A DNA stretch of 64,000 bases from Epiperipatus broadwayi (GCA_028023455.1 JAQFVV010006200.1:3791738-3855737), one strand, 5' to 3'. Shown: positions 32,801-46,611, numbered from the stretch's first letter. Made by a program: numbers and translations. The notes: a model not told the origin generated them from the sequence alone.

Positions 32801-35800
32801 GTTTAACGCAGTGGAGAACTAAAAGTTCTTGGAATAGCTTCGGAGAGATAAAGATTTTATTTTATAATGAAAGTATTCGTGTCATATTTTAAATGAATGT
32901 ACGTTTAATATCTCAATAAGAACTCGCTTTAACGTTAATATAGTTAATTGGCATAAACACTGTACCCCACCACCCGGCTAACACTGAGAAGATATTGTCA
33001 AAATGTATTTAACTCTTTTAAAGAGCTTACAAAAATTTTTCAGACAGACTGAGATAATTTTAATAAATATAAAATGGAAATCATTAACTGAGATAAAATT
33101 AAGTTGAATGAAACAATGCGAACAGCAAAATAAAAGTTGAGAAAAATATCATTTCTTAATAATATTCAGAGCTGCCTGCATTTGATGATCTCTCCCTCTC
33201 CGCCGGTTTTTAAAAATTATTTTATTTTCTATCTAATTATTACCACCGTCCATTTATTGATCTGTAAATAGGTGGTTAATTGGGGTGGCTGTGGACTGAT
33301 TTCCCGAAAAAAAAAAAAAATCATGAGCTTAAAAATTCTCAGCTACCTGGCAAAATTTTAGCTTCGCTCGAATTCGAATTGCAAACTATTTTGCCTACAT
33401 TAATCTGTACATTAAAATTTCGCTAAACATGTATTTTATTTAGAAGCGCATTTAATTAATTATGTGAAGTAAAAAAAAATTATAAAGGGCATGAGAACTC
33501 GTTCTTTACGTAACAGACAGAGGTATCGTTGATTATTAAGAAGATTCTTTGATATGAAGTTGATTTCACGCTCCAAGGAGCCGGTAATCCGTTTCTTAGG
33601 CAGAGCTTTTATTTAGATAACTGGTTCGTCTTCCTTATTAATTCTCAATTAACATTAGCATTGTTGTTTTCTTTTAATCTTTCATTATTATTATTTTTTA
33701 TGTCAAGATTAACTACCTCCAATAAATTAATTAAAATAACTTTTTATAATAATATTTTCCAATCTAAAATATTTGAACTGATAAATCTACTTATGGGATA
33801 GAAATCTACTTTATATAATCGGAATATCCGGGATCTTTCTTAATGCAATTCTCAGCTGCCAAGTAGATTGATTGTTAATAATATTAAGCGCCTTGCCCAA
33901 TTCTGAAGGTAAGAAAAAAAATAACTTTAAAAATAAGATTCTTATATAAACTATTAAAATATATATAATAAACTACGACGCATAAATAGTTTTAAATAAA
34001 ACAGTTGATTTCTTACGAATGCTTTAAATATATATTTTTTATCTTCCCATCCAATCACATCCATCGTTTAATATACATATAGAACATTAACATTATCAGA
34101 ATAATGAAAATAATATTTTAAAGATATTCTTTCAATGTAAAGATTTTAAAGCCTAGGAAAATAGTTAAAAAATTTAATACATTATTTATATTCTTTTTTT
34201 TTAAATGTAGAAACAAATCGATGAATTAATGATACATTTCTGTAATTAAAAACTTTAATTAAAATTTCAACCCGAAAAATCATAATTTTTTAATTAGCTG
34301 AAGATTGCCAAGAAAGGTTATTATTTTAGTTTAGTTAACTAGACTGATTAATTTCCAGTATCAATCAGTCGATATATTTGTAGTTATTCTGAGCAAAAGG
34401 CTAAAACAATCACTTCACTGTATTCTAAATTCTAATTTATAAAATTATTACTGATCCTCTTAAAAAACAGCAACAAACATAGGGCTTTATTTCACGGGAG
34501 TTCATACGACCGCCAGCCCTGCGAGTGCCAGAATCGATACTGAACTTCCTGATCCAAGTCGGATGCTTTTCAACTGCACCAAACCGTTCAGGGGAAAAAA
34601 CGCATATGACTTTATTGCTCAGGAGTTCATAAGAAATTCGAGCGTCAGAATCGGTCATGGGATCCCCGATTCCAATTTGGACACTACCAACTGCTCCACA
34701 ACACAGGATATTGATCCTCTGAAGTGGCACGCTAGGAAGACAAGATTATTTTATTTTACAGTAGTGAAGGTTACTTCTGATTAAATACTATGCTGTACTT
34801 TCCTTCTTCCTTTCAGCATTACATTAGAAAAGAACATTAAATCTATTTAGTCAAGTTTACTTTCTTGTTTACTAAATCTCACCGGCTTATTGACAACGTC
34901 TCGCGTTCTTCATTTTATCATGGCTTTAAAATAACAACAATAAAATTAAGAAAAAATAATGTTAATTCATGAATACTAGATAATAATGATATATCCACAT
35001 TCCTAAATTAGATAAAACTCTTTTGACAATAGTTATTGGTCAAAAATGAACTAGTCTGGAAATAGCACTAACATTTACTGTCTCTTAACTACTCAAGTTT
35101 ATAATAGGGGACTCTGAAATAGTATTAAGAGAATTGCTCTCGAAGGCATATGTTGAATGCTTTTTATGATTTTAAAATATTTCCTCTTAGGTGGCTTGAC
35201 CTGTTCAGTAAGACCTTTCCAAAAGCTCAGGCATCTGGAATAATTATCATAGTCATTATAGAACAGTAATTACACATAAAATGCTCAGACAAAGCATGTT
35301 ACTCCCCCTGCCTCATGTAGGAACTGAAGTACACAATTTTTCTCAGTAGTAAACTATTCTACCACTAAACTAAATATTCATAAGAAAACCACTCTACCAA
35401 TAAAATAACTAAGCAGCTAGACTTTACTCCTGAACCAATCTTTCACCAGCAAGTTTCAGTATCACTAAGTAAGCTGCTGATTATTTACAATCTTAAAGTC
35501 AGTGGAAATATTAAAGCTTGATCAATTTTCATCTTTGCTTTTAGGTATTCTAAAGAACTTTTACAGAATTTTTTTAAGAACTCTGCCCAATATCTCTTAA
35601 TTGCATTTATGAATTTATGGCCATACATAAATAGATATATACTCAGATATTGGGACAACATATTCATTTTTTATTTGGGGAAATGGTGTGAAGACTTCAA
35701 ATAATTTTAAAAGTTGAAGTGTTCTCATTATTATATTATCTTTATTATTAATATTTACCGAGGCTGTAACCTCGAGAATATGCATGTAAAATGCGATAGT

Positions 35801-36795
35801 AGGGACCTCTACAGGTGTTTAACCACAAGCTTACGCTATGGAATTAAAAATAAATATTACAACTAAAATACAAACTAAGACAGCAATAGAAAATCACAAA
35901 CTTTGCCTATACATTTCTTTTAAATGGCAAATCGTTTTTTTTTACTTCAGTTCTGCCACCTTGTGTGAGTTTGACTAATCAATAGATGCCAATTAGCAGT
36001 GATTCATGATTTAAAAAAAATAGATTTTTACAATTAGCTGATCCAGATAAATTAGCTAACCACCTAATATTGATTAGTAAATGAATATCTAGCTGAGCTA
36101 GTAGGCAGAACAAGGTTCAAAAATTATTCAAATTTTTGGCAATGTCAAGCCTGATGTTTACCCATCCTTCATTGTTACTCTATGATGGACTTTTGAAGAT
36201 TCTCATCCTACAATGAGTTATTTAAAGACTGTTTTATTTTATTTATTATGGGAACTACTGAAAATTTTTATGCCTGATAACCAAGAGAAAAGCAAAATCC
36301 TTCAAATGTTTTCTGTTTACTATCAGTTTGTCTTTTTTTTTTTTTTTTAGGTATTAGACATACGAATTCTGTTCAGTTATTATAATAAAAAGATAAAATA
36401 ATCATTAAATAGACCACTTCACTATGAATATTTTTGACAATTCATCTCAGAGTATCAATGAAAGAGGAGTAAACATCATGGGTTTGTCATTGCAGAAATT
36501 TGAACAGTTATCTATTCTTGTTTTGCCTACTAGCTAAGAAAATCAGATTCTCATTTATCCATCAAAAATTGAATAGTTAACTAAGTTGATTATGAACCAA
36601 GTACTTGAAAAAAAAAAGAATTCTAAATTTAATTAGAACCTGATTTTTTTTCGTAATTGTTTTTATATTCTGAATGCAAACTCAAATCATATAAATATAA
36701 TTCTTTATGTATATTGTAATAGATAAATAGTTCCATAGATAACTTCAATAGAAGGAGGCACCACTAGATAATAAATATAGACATAAATATAGAAA
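32801..36795. other. Unassigned DNA with one G+C-richer island
   Basis: Mostly A+T-rich with no supported gene. The island at 34480-34745 is markedly richer in G+C. It is open on both strands (34437-34730 minus and 34563-34784 plus) and contains two related words (acgggagttcatacg, ctcaggagttcataag). It could be a repeat or an exon; I recognise neither. A stretch at about 33240-33430 loosely resembles 47880-48030 (shared ctcagctrcctg core), perhaps an old repeat. Confidence 0.4.
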
Positions 36796-37215
36796 ATATG
36801 TTAGATGTGAAGGACAGAGTGATAACAAACATAATGGAAATATTAGGTTTACAGAAAATGAATTGAATGAGGCAGGGAAGAAATCAAAAAGTGGAAAGGC
36901 AAGGGGTTTAGATGGATGGGTAGCAGAGATGGCAATGAATTTAAGAAATAGGGGAAAATTAAACCTATTATCATATTTTAATAAGATGGCACAGAAGAGA
37001 GAATTTCTCGATAGAGGGAATAATACAAGAGTAAAGTAGTAATTTAAAGGAAAGGGTAAGGACGATAGAAAGTTAAATAATTACAGATCAATAATGGTAA
37101 CATCATTAATATATAAAATGTTTGCATATATGGTGGCTGGAAGGGTCACAAAGTGGATATAAGAAAATAATATAGTGGGAGAAATGCAAGGAGGTTTTCA
37201 ATCAGATAGGCATAT

Positions 37216-40200
37216 CATCATCATCATTATCAACCATTATCAATCCACTGCAGGATGAAGGTCTCTCCAAGTTTAATCCATCTTCTCCGATCATTAGCTT
37301 CTCTTCTCCACATCACCCCTACACATTTTCTTATTTCATCCATCCATCTTACATGTGGTCTCCTTCTGGGTCTTTTACAATCTCTTGGAATCCAGTTTAA
37401 AATTTCAATTGTCCATCTATTATCATCTCTTCTAGCAATATGTCCAGCCCAACTCCACTTCAGTCTTTTAAATTTTTTCAAGGAGATCAGTAACACCTGT
37501 TTGTTCTCTTACCTATATATTGTGCTTTCGATTTCTACTTGTTACTCCCAATATGTCTCTCTCCATACTTCTTTGAGTGGTTTGAAGTCTCTGTATTGCT
37601 CTTCTATTAAGTGTCCAAGTCTCAGATCCATAAGTAAGAACTGGCAAAACACATTTATAAAAAAACTTCCTTTTCAAACACATAGGCATATTTCCTTTTA
37701 GTATCAAGTTATTTCTACCAAAAGCACTCCAACCAAGTTTAATTCTATGATCAATTTCATCCATTATGTTTCCATCTGTATTAATAATCTGACCAAGGTA
37801 TTTGTAACTGTTAACTTCTAATTTATCATAATCAATCTTTATTTTCATATTTTGAGAAAATCTATTAAACATTATTTTAGTCTTTTTAACATTTATCTTT
37901 AGTCCTACTTTCCAAATTTCATCTGATAACTCCTGAAACATTTCCTGTAACTCTAAAGCATTATTTGCAAAAACAACTACATCATCTCCAAAATTTAAAT
38001 AATCTCCATTTACTTTCACTCCTTTAGCTTCCCATTTTAATCCACAAAATACTTCTTGCAGCACTGCTGTAAAAAGTTTTGGAGATATGGAGTCACCTTG
38101 TCTTACACCTTTCTCAATGTTGACTTTCCCAGTATCATTATGTAATCTAATTGTTGCTGTTGCATTTTTATAAATATTCTTTAAAATATGACAATATCCT
38201 GGATCTATACCTTGATGATCCAATGCTTTAATCACTGAAGAAATGTTTATAGAATCAAATGCCTTTTCATAATCTACAAATCCGAAACATAATGACAACT
38301 CATATTCATTTGTCCTTTCTATAACTTCTCTCAATACTTGAATATGATCTACTGTACTAAAACCACTTTTAAATCCAGCTTATTCTCTTGGTTGGTGAAA
38401 ATCCAAGGTTCTCTGTAGACGAGTTGTAATTATCTTGGTAAAAATTTTATATAAAACTGATAAAAGGCTGATAGGTCTGTAATTTCTAATATCTTCTTTA
38501 TCACCTTTTTAAAATATTAATACTATTACTGCATTCTTCCAATAATCCGGTACATCTTTATCATTTAGACATTTGGTATATAACTTTGCTAATATTTTTT
38601 CTGTTTCTTCACCTGCTTCTTTTAATATATCAATTATAATTCCATCATTACCTGGAGCCTTTCCTTTTTTCATACATTTAATTGCATTTCTCACTTCTTC
38701 ATTTAAAATTCTGGGCAATTCGGAAGATGTAATAGATATAGGAGGTACTTGTTCTTTATTACTATATAATTCTTGATAAAAATCTTCTACCAATTTCATA
38801 ATGTCATCCCTCTTTTTAGTAATAATTCCATCTTTTTTCCTTATTGCAGATATAAATTTCCTACCAATACCAAAATGTTGTTTTACATTCTTAAGACTTT
38901 TATTTTCTTCTACAGCTTTTCTTGCTAGTTCACAGTTATACTTTCTTATATCATTTTCAACTCTTTTCCGCACCATTTTACAAAATTCGAGATATTCAAT
39001 TCTTTTTAATGCATCATTCTTGCATATCTTCATATTCCTTCTTTTCTTCATAAGTTCTCTAGTCTCAGTAGAAATTTTATTAGTCAATTGCTGCTTTTTT
39101 CTACCAGCGATCTTTGTTGCAGTTTTTAAAAGTGTATCAGTTATTTTCATATTAATTTCATTCAAATCTGAATCATGTTCAAAATCTACTAATACTTGAA
39201 ACCGATTTGTAAGTTCTAATTTAAATTCATTAGAATGTTTCTGAAGATTAGGAATATCAACTGTAAATATAGTTTTTCTTAATAATTTTTGTCTCTCTAG
39301 TTTTACATTAACATGTATCTTACCCCTTACTAATCGATGATCACTTCCTGTGTTAAATTTATTAAGAACATTACAATCTTGAAATATGTATTTCCTGTTA
39401 GTCAAAATATAATCCAATTCTGTTGTACCTTCATTTGGATGCTTCCATGTCCATTTCCTTCTAACATTTTTCTCAAAAAAAGAATTCATAATATAAAGTT
39501 TTTCCTTCTCTGCAAACTCCACAAGTCTATGTTCTCTCTCATTTCTATTACCATAACCAAAATTACCTACAACACTTTCATCTTTCATTTGTTTACCAAT
39601 TCTAGCATTAAAATCTCCCATAACAATTTTAAAATGTTGTTTACTCTGATCAAAAGCCTTTTGTACATCCATATAAAAATCTTCTACTACTTCATCACTG
39701 TGAGAACTTGTTGGGGCATAAACCTGAATTATCTGCATTTGATATCTGCTATTAAGTTGTATAACTAATCTTGCCACTCTGTCTGATACACCATCAATCT
39801 CCACAATATTGTTCTTCCACTTTTTATTTATAATGAATCCTACTCCACTTGTATTTCCAATATTTGTGCCTTTATAATAGAGCATATGTCCACTTTTTAA
39901 ATCAATTGTCTCTTCACCTTTTCTTCTAACTTCACAAAGTCCAATAATATCCCATTTAATATAAGAGAGTTCTTCTTCTAATTCTTGCAATCTTCCTTCA
40001 CTTGAAAGTGATCTGCAGTTGTAAGTACCTAAATAAAAAGTCGTCATCAAATGACAGCCTGGGTCCGCCTCCAGGATATTCTTAGCACCCTCCACCTTCG
40101 GTCACCAACCGCTGCCTTGGTTGGTGACTTTACAGCCTCCTGGGATTAAGGGCCATGCTTTATTTTTGTCTGTCATAATTGTATAATTGGGAAAAATCTT

Positions 40201-40498
40201 TATCATTTACACAAACATTCATTCTGCCTTATCAGGCACTGAGAAGAAAGACCATGGTGTTTCTTGATCTTAAACTCAGAGGTAAAAAGCCAATAAACTC
40301 ACCACGCTGGCTAATGCATGTTGGTGAGCAGCCCATCCATGTTCGTATACTATATGAATAAACATATAGTAATAACAGCTGCAACGACAAGAACATATGG
40401 AGTGGACATTAGGAATTTGCCCTGCTCGGTTCCTTTAAGGCCTCCAAGAGGAATCAAAGGGTCTCCTTTCAGTTAATAGCAAACTCCTTTCTGCAGCC
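37216..40498 (-). mobile_element. Full-size RTE-type LINE (3.28 kb) with 13-bp TSD
   Basis: The direct repeat cagataggcatat at 37203-37215 and 40499-40511 brackets it exactly, and the host LINE reading continues across the two copies. The 3' end (left) is a short ATG/ATC repeat tail, usual for RTE elements; about 400 bp of 5' sequence precedes the coding region. The length is that of a complete RTE, so it is not 5'-truncated. Confidence 0.88.
37230..40095 (-). pseudogene. RTE endonuclease-reverse transcriptase, three stops and one frameshift
   Basis: The endonuclease part shows TYNCRSL, GLCEVRRKG, VMGDFNARIG, LDYILTN and GSDHRLV. The RT part, in the same frame, shows GNDGIIIDILKE, YRPISLLSVLYKIFTK, FVDYEKAFDSI, VRQGDSISPKLF and FGDDVVVFA; both catalytic aspartates of the DD pair are kept although the usual A before them is G. 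The C-terminal WAGHIARRDDNRW (37230-37496) lies one frame away. In-frame stops occur at about 38509 (after VLIF), at about 38393 (after QPRE, where Gln is expected) and at about 37513 (after RKHNI, where Trp is expected). The frameshift is near 37475. About 955 codons in all, a normal RTE length. Confidence 0.85.
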
Positions 40499-42170
40499 CA
40501 GATAGGCATATAGGGGATAGTTTATTTGTAGGCACACAACTTAGAGATATGAGTTGCAGGTATATGGTCTTTGTAGATATAGAGAAGGCATATGATAGAG
40601 TAAATAGAAATAGATTATGGGTAAGTTTAGTAAATTTGGGAATAAATGTAGCTTTAGTGGATCTTATTAAGAGATTGTATGAAAATAATTACTATATGTA
40701 TCAATTACTGAATATAGAATCAGTTAAAGTTAAAAATGGGGTAGGTCTAAGGCAAAGATGTCATATGTCACCTATTTGATTTTGTTGTATTTGAGAAAAA
40801 ATGGAGAAAGCAATAGAAAGAATAGGAAGATGGATATTGATACCATTAATAGATGGTAAGGGAGTATGTACATTATTGGGTCTTTTATTTATGGCTGATG
40901 TCTTCTTGTGCACAGAAAGTAGGGAAGATATGGAAGTTATGCTGAAGATATGTGTAAGGGTGGGTAAAGAGATGGGGATTAAATTTAGTGAAGAAAAATC
41001 AAAAGTAATGATGATTAATATTGGGGAAAGAAGAGAAAGAATTTTTATTGGTGGATATAAAGCTAAGTGTGATTGAATAGGTATAACTATTTGGGAATTA
41101 TGTTAAGTAATCAGAGAAATTGCTTGAATGAATGGGAGAAAAAAATTGATAAATGAAGCAAAGAAAAGAAAGGGACTGGCAAAGAAATTAATAGTGTTTT
41201 CATATAATATATAAGACGTAGTTAAAATTATATGGAAGGGAGTGGCAATAGCAGGGTTAACTTATAGTAACAATGTAGTAAAGGAGTGTGAAGACATGCA
41301 TTAGATGTAGATATGTGGACAGCAAAGGAGACAATTCAAAGAGGAGTGGGATGGTCAAATTTTTATATGAGAGATGCAAAAAGCAAAATGAAAATGTTCG
41401 ATTGATTGCCATTTATGAATAATAAAAGAATAGCCAAAATAGTTTTTAATTGGGTTATTAGTAAAGGACAGGCAACAAGATGGGTGAGAAAGGTAGTATG
41501 GTATGAAGAAAATTTGGATAAAGACTTTATGTTACTATGCTTATACAAAAGGTGGGGTGATTGTGTTAGGAGAATTGTTGAGTGTAATAGTGGCAATGAA
41601 TGGGAAAGAAGAATAGATGCATTAATAAAAAATAGAGAGTTGAGAGTTGGAAAAATAATATGGAGAGTAAAAAGAGTCTAAATATATATAAAAGTAAAAA
41701 GAATATTGGGTGCAAGTTAATTTATGATAATAGCAAGGAGAGTAGTTTACTGTTTAAGGCTTGAACAGGATCATTAGCAATAAGGGAATATACACATAAT
41801 TGGAGAAATGTGGGTGATTTAGTCTGCAAGTTATGTAAGGAACACATAGAAAATACTAGGCAGAAAGAATGCAAATAATGAAATTGTGGGAGAATAATTA
41901 TAAACAAAGTGATTATATACAAAGTGAATTCTTGGTTTTTATGCTGGTTTTGGAAAAAGATAAGGGGGATTTAGATATAAAGCCATAGAGTTGACAAAGA
42001 TCATGTTGTGGAAATGTGATGGAGCAGGATAGAGAAGAATATGGGAAAAACAGTGGGGAATGGAAAGGTAAGGTATGGTAGTTAACAGGTTTCTCTGAGC
42101 ATAATGGCTGAGAGATTCCTGATTCCAATAAAGGAGAAGCCATAGTGCATCACATCAAATCACTTCTTTC

Positions 42171-42526
42171 CAATAATCAATTGTAATTTAACATTGATAA
42201 TTAATATAAAAAAATATCAAAGAAAGAAGTTAAGTTTACTAGTAAAGTTATAATTACAAATAAATATTGGGAAGTTATGAATTATAAAATGAAATTATTC
42301 CAATTAATAATAAATCATAAAATAAACAACAAGTTTTCTCAGCATGAGTTACATTTGAATACCTATTAATTTGGCACAGCAATATAATTCAAGAAATAAT
42401 CAATAATAAAAGAAACAAAATAATTTATTATTAAACAAAATAATTTATTTAAAAAATAAAATAACAATAATGTCATTGTAATAGTTACCAATATTTAAAT
42501 TAATACATAAAATCAACAAACACATG
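42171..42526. other. Unassigned A+T-rich DNA
   Basis: No feature recognised between the LINE tail and copy A4. Confidence 0.4.
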
Positions 42527-42539
42527 TATGATCAACAAT

Positions 42540-42760
42540 TTTAAAACAGGCAAAACTCACTATAGGTATTGCCATACCCAGCAAGCCAGAGTAATAAATG
42601 GATTCCAGAAGGCTTGTGCATAAAATCCCCATCTAGTGCTTACTCATCCAATATCCCCAGACTAGTTTCTAGCTTGCTGTGTGTGGCAATACGTATAGTG
42701 AGTTTTGCCTATTTTAAAACAGTTATACACAAGCATAAGAAGTGGTAGTCATGTGATGTT
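42540..42760 (-). mobile_element. Family A element, copy A4 (221 bp)
   Basis: Flanks tatgatcaacaat (42527-42539) and tatgataaacaat (42761-42773) are a 13-bp TSD with one change. On the minus strand: head (acatcacatgactaccactt), a short inverted end (ggcaaaactcactatacgta), then the direct arm from gaaactagtctggggatatt to the tail. The CTGATGA strand is missing, so there is no complete ribozyme. Confidence 0.75.
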
Positions 42761-42773
42761 TATGATAAACAAT

Positions 42774-44837
42774 CTGAGATATTTCCAAAACAAACAAGCT
42801 ATCCTTATTTCAATACCTAATATCACAATAACCTACACATTGAGGGCTATAAAGTTAAGCAATGGGTGAAATGCTTGTTATATAAACACTTAACTCTGGC
42901 ATAAAAGTAACAACCATTCTGAAAAATTCATATATAAAACATTTAAATATTAATTCTTCATTATTGCCATATTATTTATAAAGATATAAACATTTCACAT
43001 GCTTAAGAAAGTATTCATTACAAAAACAAAATCATTATAAAATGAAGCCATAGAAATTTATAATCGGAACTACCAAATAATATCAAGCTAAACATATTAA
43101 TATAAAATAAATATTTATTACTATTTAAATACTCATTGTTTAAATTATAAATATAATTAAATAACACAGATTATATATTTTATAATCTGTATTGAAATGT
43201 GACATTTATAAAATAAAATAAATCATTATTTATTACATCTATATTATTTTTGAACATTATATTTAAAATTAATATCAGCATAATATTTATGTAAAAAACA
43301 ATTTATTATAAATAAAAAATATTTAATAAAGATTTATAAGTTGTTTTGTAATTTAACTTGTTTACCAGTAGAAAATGTTAATGTTATCCAAATTTAAGCT
43401 AAATCAGATGATCCTTCTTTCATAATGGTGTTTCATTTGAAATATAGAAGATAAGCATAAGCAAAGATGTAAAACAAAATCATGATTTCACAGTACCAAT
43501 GATTATAAATTATTCCTATTTATGATAAATAAAAACATGAAGTAGATTATTCATTTGAGTTTAGATTCCCAAATTCCTGGGATAAAAAGCCTTTATTTAC
43601 CAGTTCATTTTGAGAGTTTAAAATTCAATGTTTTCCTTTTTTAAATTCCACAGCCAATGACCTTCTTCACACGATTAAAACAGTTATCGTGATAAGAAAT
43701 CATTCTTGACTACTTGCAAATAGAACAATAAATAATGCTTCAGCCTAAAAGTATATTTAAAACAAATAATTCTTGAAAATTAATATTTTTAAATTAAACA
43801 CTTGAATTTCTTTTCATATTTTCATTTAATAAAACCAATTTTTACTTATAAAAGAATATATATTACCTTTAAGTTAATAATAATAATTCAATATTTTAAA
43901 ATATTAATCACATCACACTTAAATTAATAAAATTTTGCTCTATGCATTTACTTAATTTATACAGCAATGAAATATATTCCAAAGGAATATATTATTTCAA
44001 TATGTTGCAATATTTAGTGCTTATGTAAACATATTGGACCATAAATAAAATTGAATTTAATCCTTTATTGTTAAAAGGAGGTTGCCTTGACAACAGATTG
44101 AGATTGTTGGTTGTTATTGATATTGTATAAGTGTTTTCTAATTTCAATGAATTTAAATACATATAATATAATAAACACAACATTATTTTAATTGTTATAT
44201 GCAATCTCCCATCTTGACCAATGAAACCAAACTCTGTTGAAAAACATTTCAGAAATCACCTGTTTTAGATTGTTCTGCTGACACATACACAAAGCATTAG
44301 TAAAAATCCTTTATTTTTATGTTTGCTGTGTCAAAATAATAACAAACTTACATTATTTTTAAATAGTGAAAAATCATTTTATATTTTTTTGAATCCACTA
44401 GAAGGGAAGTTTTTTGATTATTTGTGCAAACATGAATATTCTTAGGTTCCCAATAATTGTATTGACATATTTTTTTTATTTTGAATATTTTCATTATATA
44501 CCAACATATATCACTGATAATATTCTGCTAAATCTTTGATGATTCAATGCCTTATGATTGTTCTTTTCTAAATCAATCAAGAAATTACCTACTAAAATTG
44601 AAATGGATGCTTTCTACCAGGAATCACTAAAAATTTCATAATACTATATTTTCTTCATCTTCTATTGAATAGGAACTTTCTCCTCAACAAGCTAAAGCTA
44701 CATATAATCTAAACTGCTATTTGTTTGTTCTATTTGATTTAATTATTTCTATTTACTTTTCTGAGTTTTATATATATATAATCTTTACTCTAAAAACAAT
44801 CTATCGTAAGCTTGAGTTAATTAGTGGGTACTAAATG
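42774..44837. other. Unassigned A+T-rich DNA
   Basis: No frame, RNA gene or repeat family supported. Confidence 0.4.
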
Positions 44838-44987
44838 GTAGTGATATTATATTGCATATCTAGTTTGATCCAAATTCCTTAATACTTAAACTATAAGTCA
44901 GAAAAGATTATTGTAGTGATATTATATTGCATATCTAGTTTGATCCAAATTCCTTAATACTTAAACTATAAGTCAGAAAAGATTATT
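44838..44987 (+). repeat. Perfect 75-bp tandem duplication
   Basis: The unit beginning gtagtgatattatattgc occurs twice, at 44838-44912 and 44913-44987, with no difference that I can see. Recent local duplication, or an assembly effect. Confidence 0.9.
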
Positions 44988-46119
44988 GTAAATGTCTGGA
45001 GTAAAAAGAATTGCATCTAAAAGCATTAAAATCATGTGATGTTTTGTTGGAATATATTGTCTTATTTTATTATTAAATCAATGAATCGTTGGTCTTAGCT
45101 TCAAATATAATAAGATTAGAGTCAGGAGTCTCCATATTTGCTGCATTCATTGCCTTATCAAGATCGACTTTATCTATTTTTTATTGCTATTAATTTTTAT
45201 GTATCTTATAAAAATAAAGTTGAAAAACCAGAACTAAAGATTATTGGATTAATTATTTCCTCATGACTCGTTGAGCAATTTTATTAGATACTTAGTGTGT
45301 TATTGAGGTTGGTTAATATGGTTGCTTCACTGCTAGAATTTCATTATACAGTGAAGTGGTTAGTGCATATACCTGCAATTCCTATTATGCAGGTTTTAAT
45401 CCAAGCCAGATAAAACTTTGTGAAATTTTATGGTTTCTACTAATATCTAACCCAGTTAAATGGGCAAATTATTTAGACAATGAATGATGATCTACTTATT
45501 TTTAAGTAAAGGTAAAACAAGGAAGGAAAGCAGATAAAATCATCATTACCCAGCAGTTATCCTCTCTGAAGAGCTCTTGGATGGGTCTTTGCATGATCTG
45601 CTATTTACTTATACCTATGGATAATGTTTTTGTTGCAATTAAACTACAAAATGTAGCAGATGATTCTAAAATCACAAATATTATATTATATATAACAAAC
45701 CTACCACTGAAAATATTTTTTTTCAGTGTTCATATTTTTTTTAATTTCAAAAAGTCATTTATGTTTGTCATAATAATATCAATATCTTATCATATTTTTA
45801 TAATTCTCAGAGCAACTATTTTGTAAGGATGCAAAAAGGTAATAATTTTTTTTTAAAAGAGAAAAAAACAGATAACTAAAACATCATATAAACATCTTTT
45901 CTTATGCTTGCACAAGTTTGTGTAAGCATGAGAAAAAATGGTTATGTAATGTTTAAATGACTTAATATTAATCTTAGCCAAAATATAATGGTGACCATAG
46001 TTATTAAAAAATCAAAGATGCCAAAATATATAGATATTGAACTGCATTCAGATCTGTATGATTATGCAAGCAAATTAGCTTGGATTGAAAACATTATCTT
46101 GTTTTCATTTTGGGCTGAT
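44988..46119. other. Unassigned DNA with a possible SINE scrap
   Basis: At about 45352-45420 the sequence agtgaagtggttagtgc ... tatgcaggttttaatccaag resembles the A and B boxes of a tRNA-derived SINE, but both are imperfect. The frames 45581-45826 and 45988-46215 have no recognisable domain; the latter runs into copy A5. Confidence 0.4.
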
Positions 46120-46131
46120 AACTTTATGGTT

Positions 46132-46574
46132 GTTAAAACAGGCAAAACTCTCTATACATATTGCCACTCAGTGCAAGCCAGAGTAATCAATGGATGCCAG
46201 AAGGTTTGTGCATAAAATCCCCATCTAGTGCGTTCTCATCCAATATCCCCAGACTAGTTTCTGGCTTGTGGCCTTCATCAGTGAGAAGCCTTGGATCTGA
46301 GAGCACTGCACCTAGATCTTAGGATCTAATGCAACCTTCCAACAGCCACCTTTTATCTCTACTTAACTACAAAACCATGAGTCTTAAATTGAAAACACTG
46401 TAATATTTTCAATCCAAGCAAGAAACTAGTCTAGTGATATTGGATGAGTAGGCACTAGATGGGGATTTTATGCATAAGCCTTCTGGCATCCATTGATTAC
46501 TCTGGCTTGGACTGAATGGCAATACGTATAGAGAGTTTTGTCTGTGAACAAGCATAAGAAATGGTGATCATGTG
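46132..46574 (-). mobile_element. Family A element, copy A5, longest member (443 bp, 12-bp TSD)
   Basis: Flanked by aactttatggtt at 46120-46131 and 46575-46586. On the minus strand: head (tcacatgatcaccatttc), inverted arm (about 46425-46545), a central spacer of about 125 bp (46288-46420), then the ribozyme and direct arm to the tail at 46132. It best represents a full-length family A unit; part of the spacer recurs in the older copy A6. Transcripts would fold the two arms together and bring the ribozyme to the hairpin loop region. Confidence 0.8.
46246..46287 (-). ncRNA. Hammerhead ribozyme motif in A5
   Basis: On the minus strand stem I ttctca/tgggga forms six pairs (two G-U). CTGATGA (plus 46275-46281), stem II ggc/gcc with loop cacaa, GAAA (plus 46258-46261) and GTC (plus 46252-46254) follow in hammerhead order. 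The A.A mismatch beside the core is the same as in A1 and A7. Confidence 0.65.
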
Positions 46575-46611
46575 AACTTTATGGTTAACCAAAAAAATAA
46601 AACATGGGTGG

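Larger units (their letters stand above)
36800..42170 (+). mobile_element. Non-LTR retrotransposon, decayed, interrupted by an RTE element
   Basis: Before the interruption the sequence reads KARGLDGWVAEMA, LNNYRSIMVTSLIYKMF and GGFQSDRHI, early RT motifs. After it, RT resumes with YMVFVDIEKAYDRVNRN (motif A, 40549-40779), LRQRCHMSP in place of RQGC-LSP, then LFMADVFLC where FADD is expected, and KFSEEKSKVMMIN (40801-41076). Downstream pieces (41406-41681) and a broken Cys motif (CKLCKEH, about 41830) lead to a 3' UTR shared with copies at 15990-16190 and 14425-14525. The tail reads gcatcacatcaaatc. Several stops are present. The clade is not assigned. The 5' end was not found. Confidence 0.7.

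Noticed and set aside
37255-39768. Plus-strand frames (37255-37701, 38573-38776, 38801-39199, 39337-39768)
   Set aside because: All are opposite the RTE coding strand and carry no domain.
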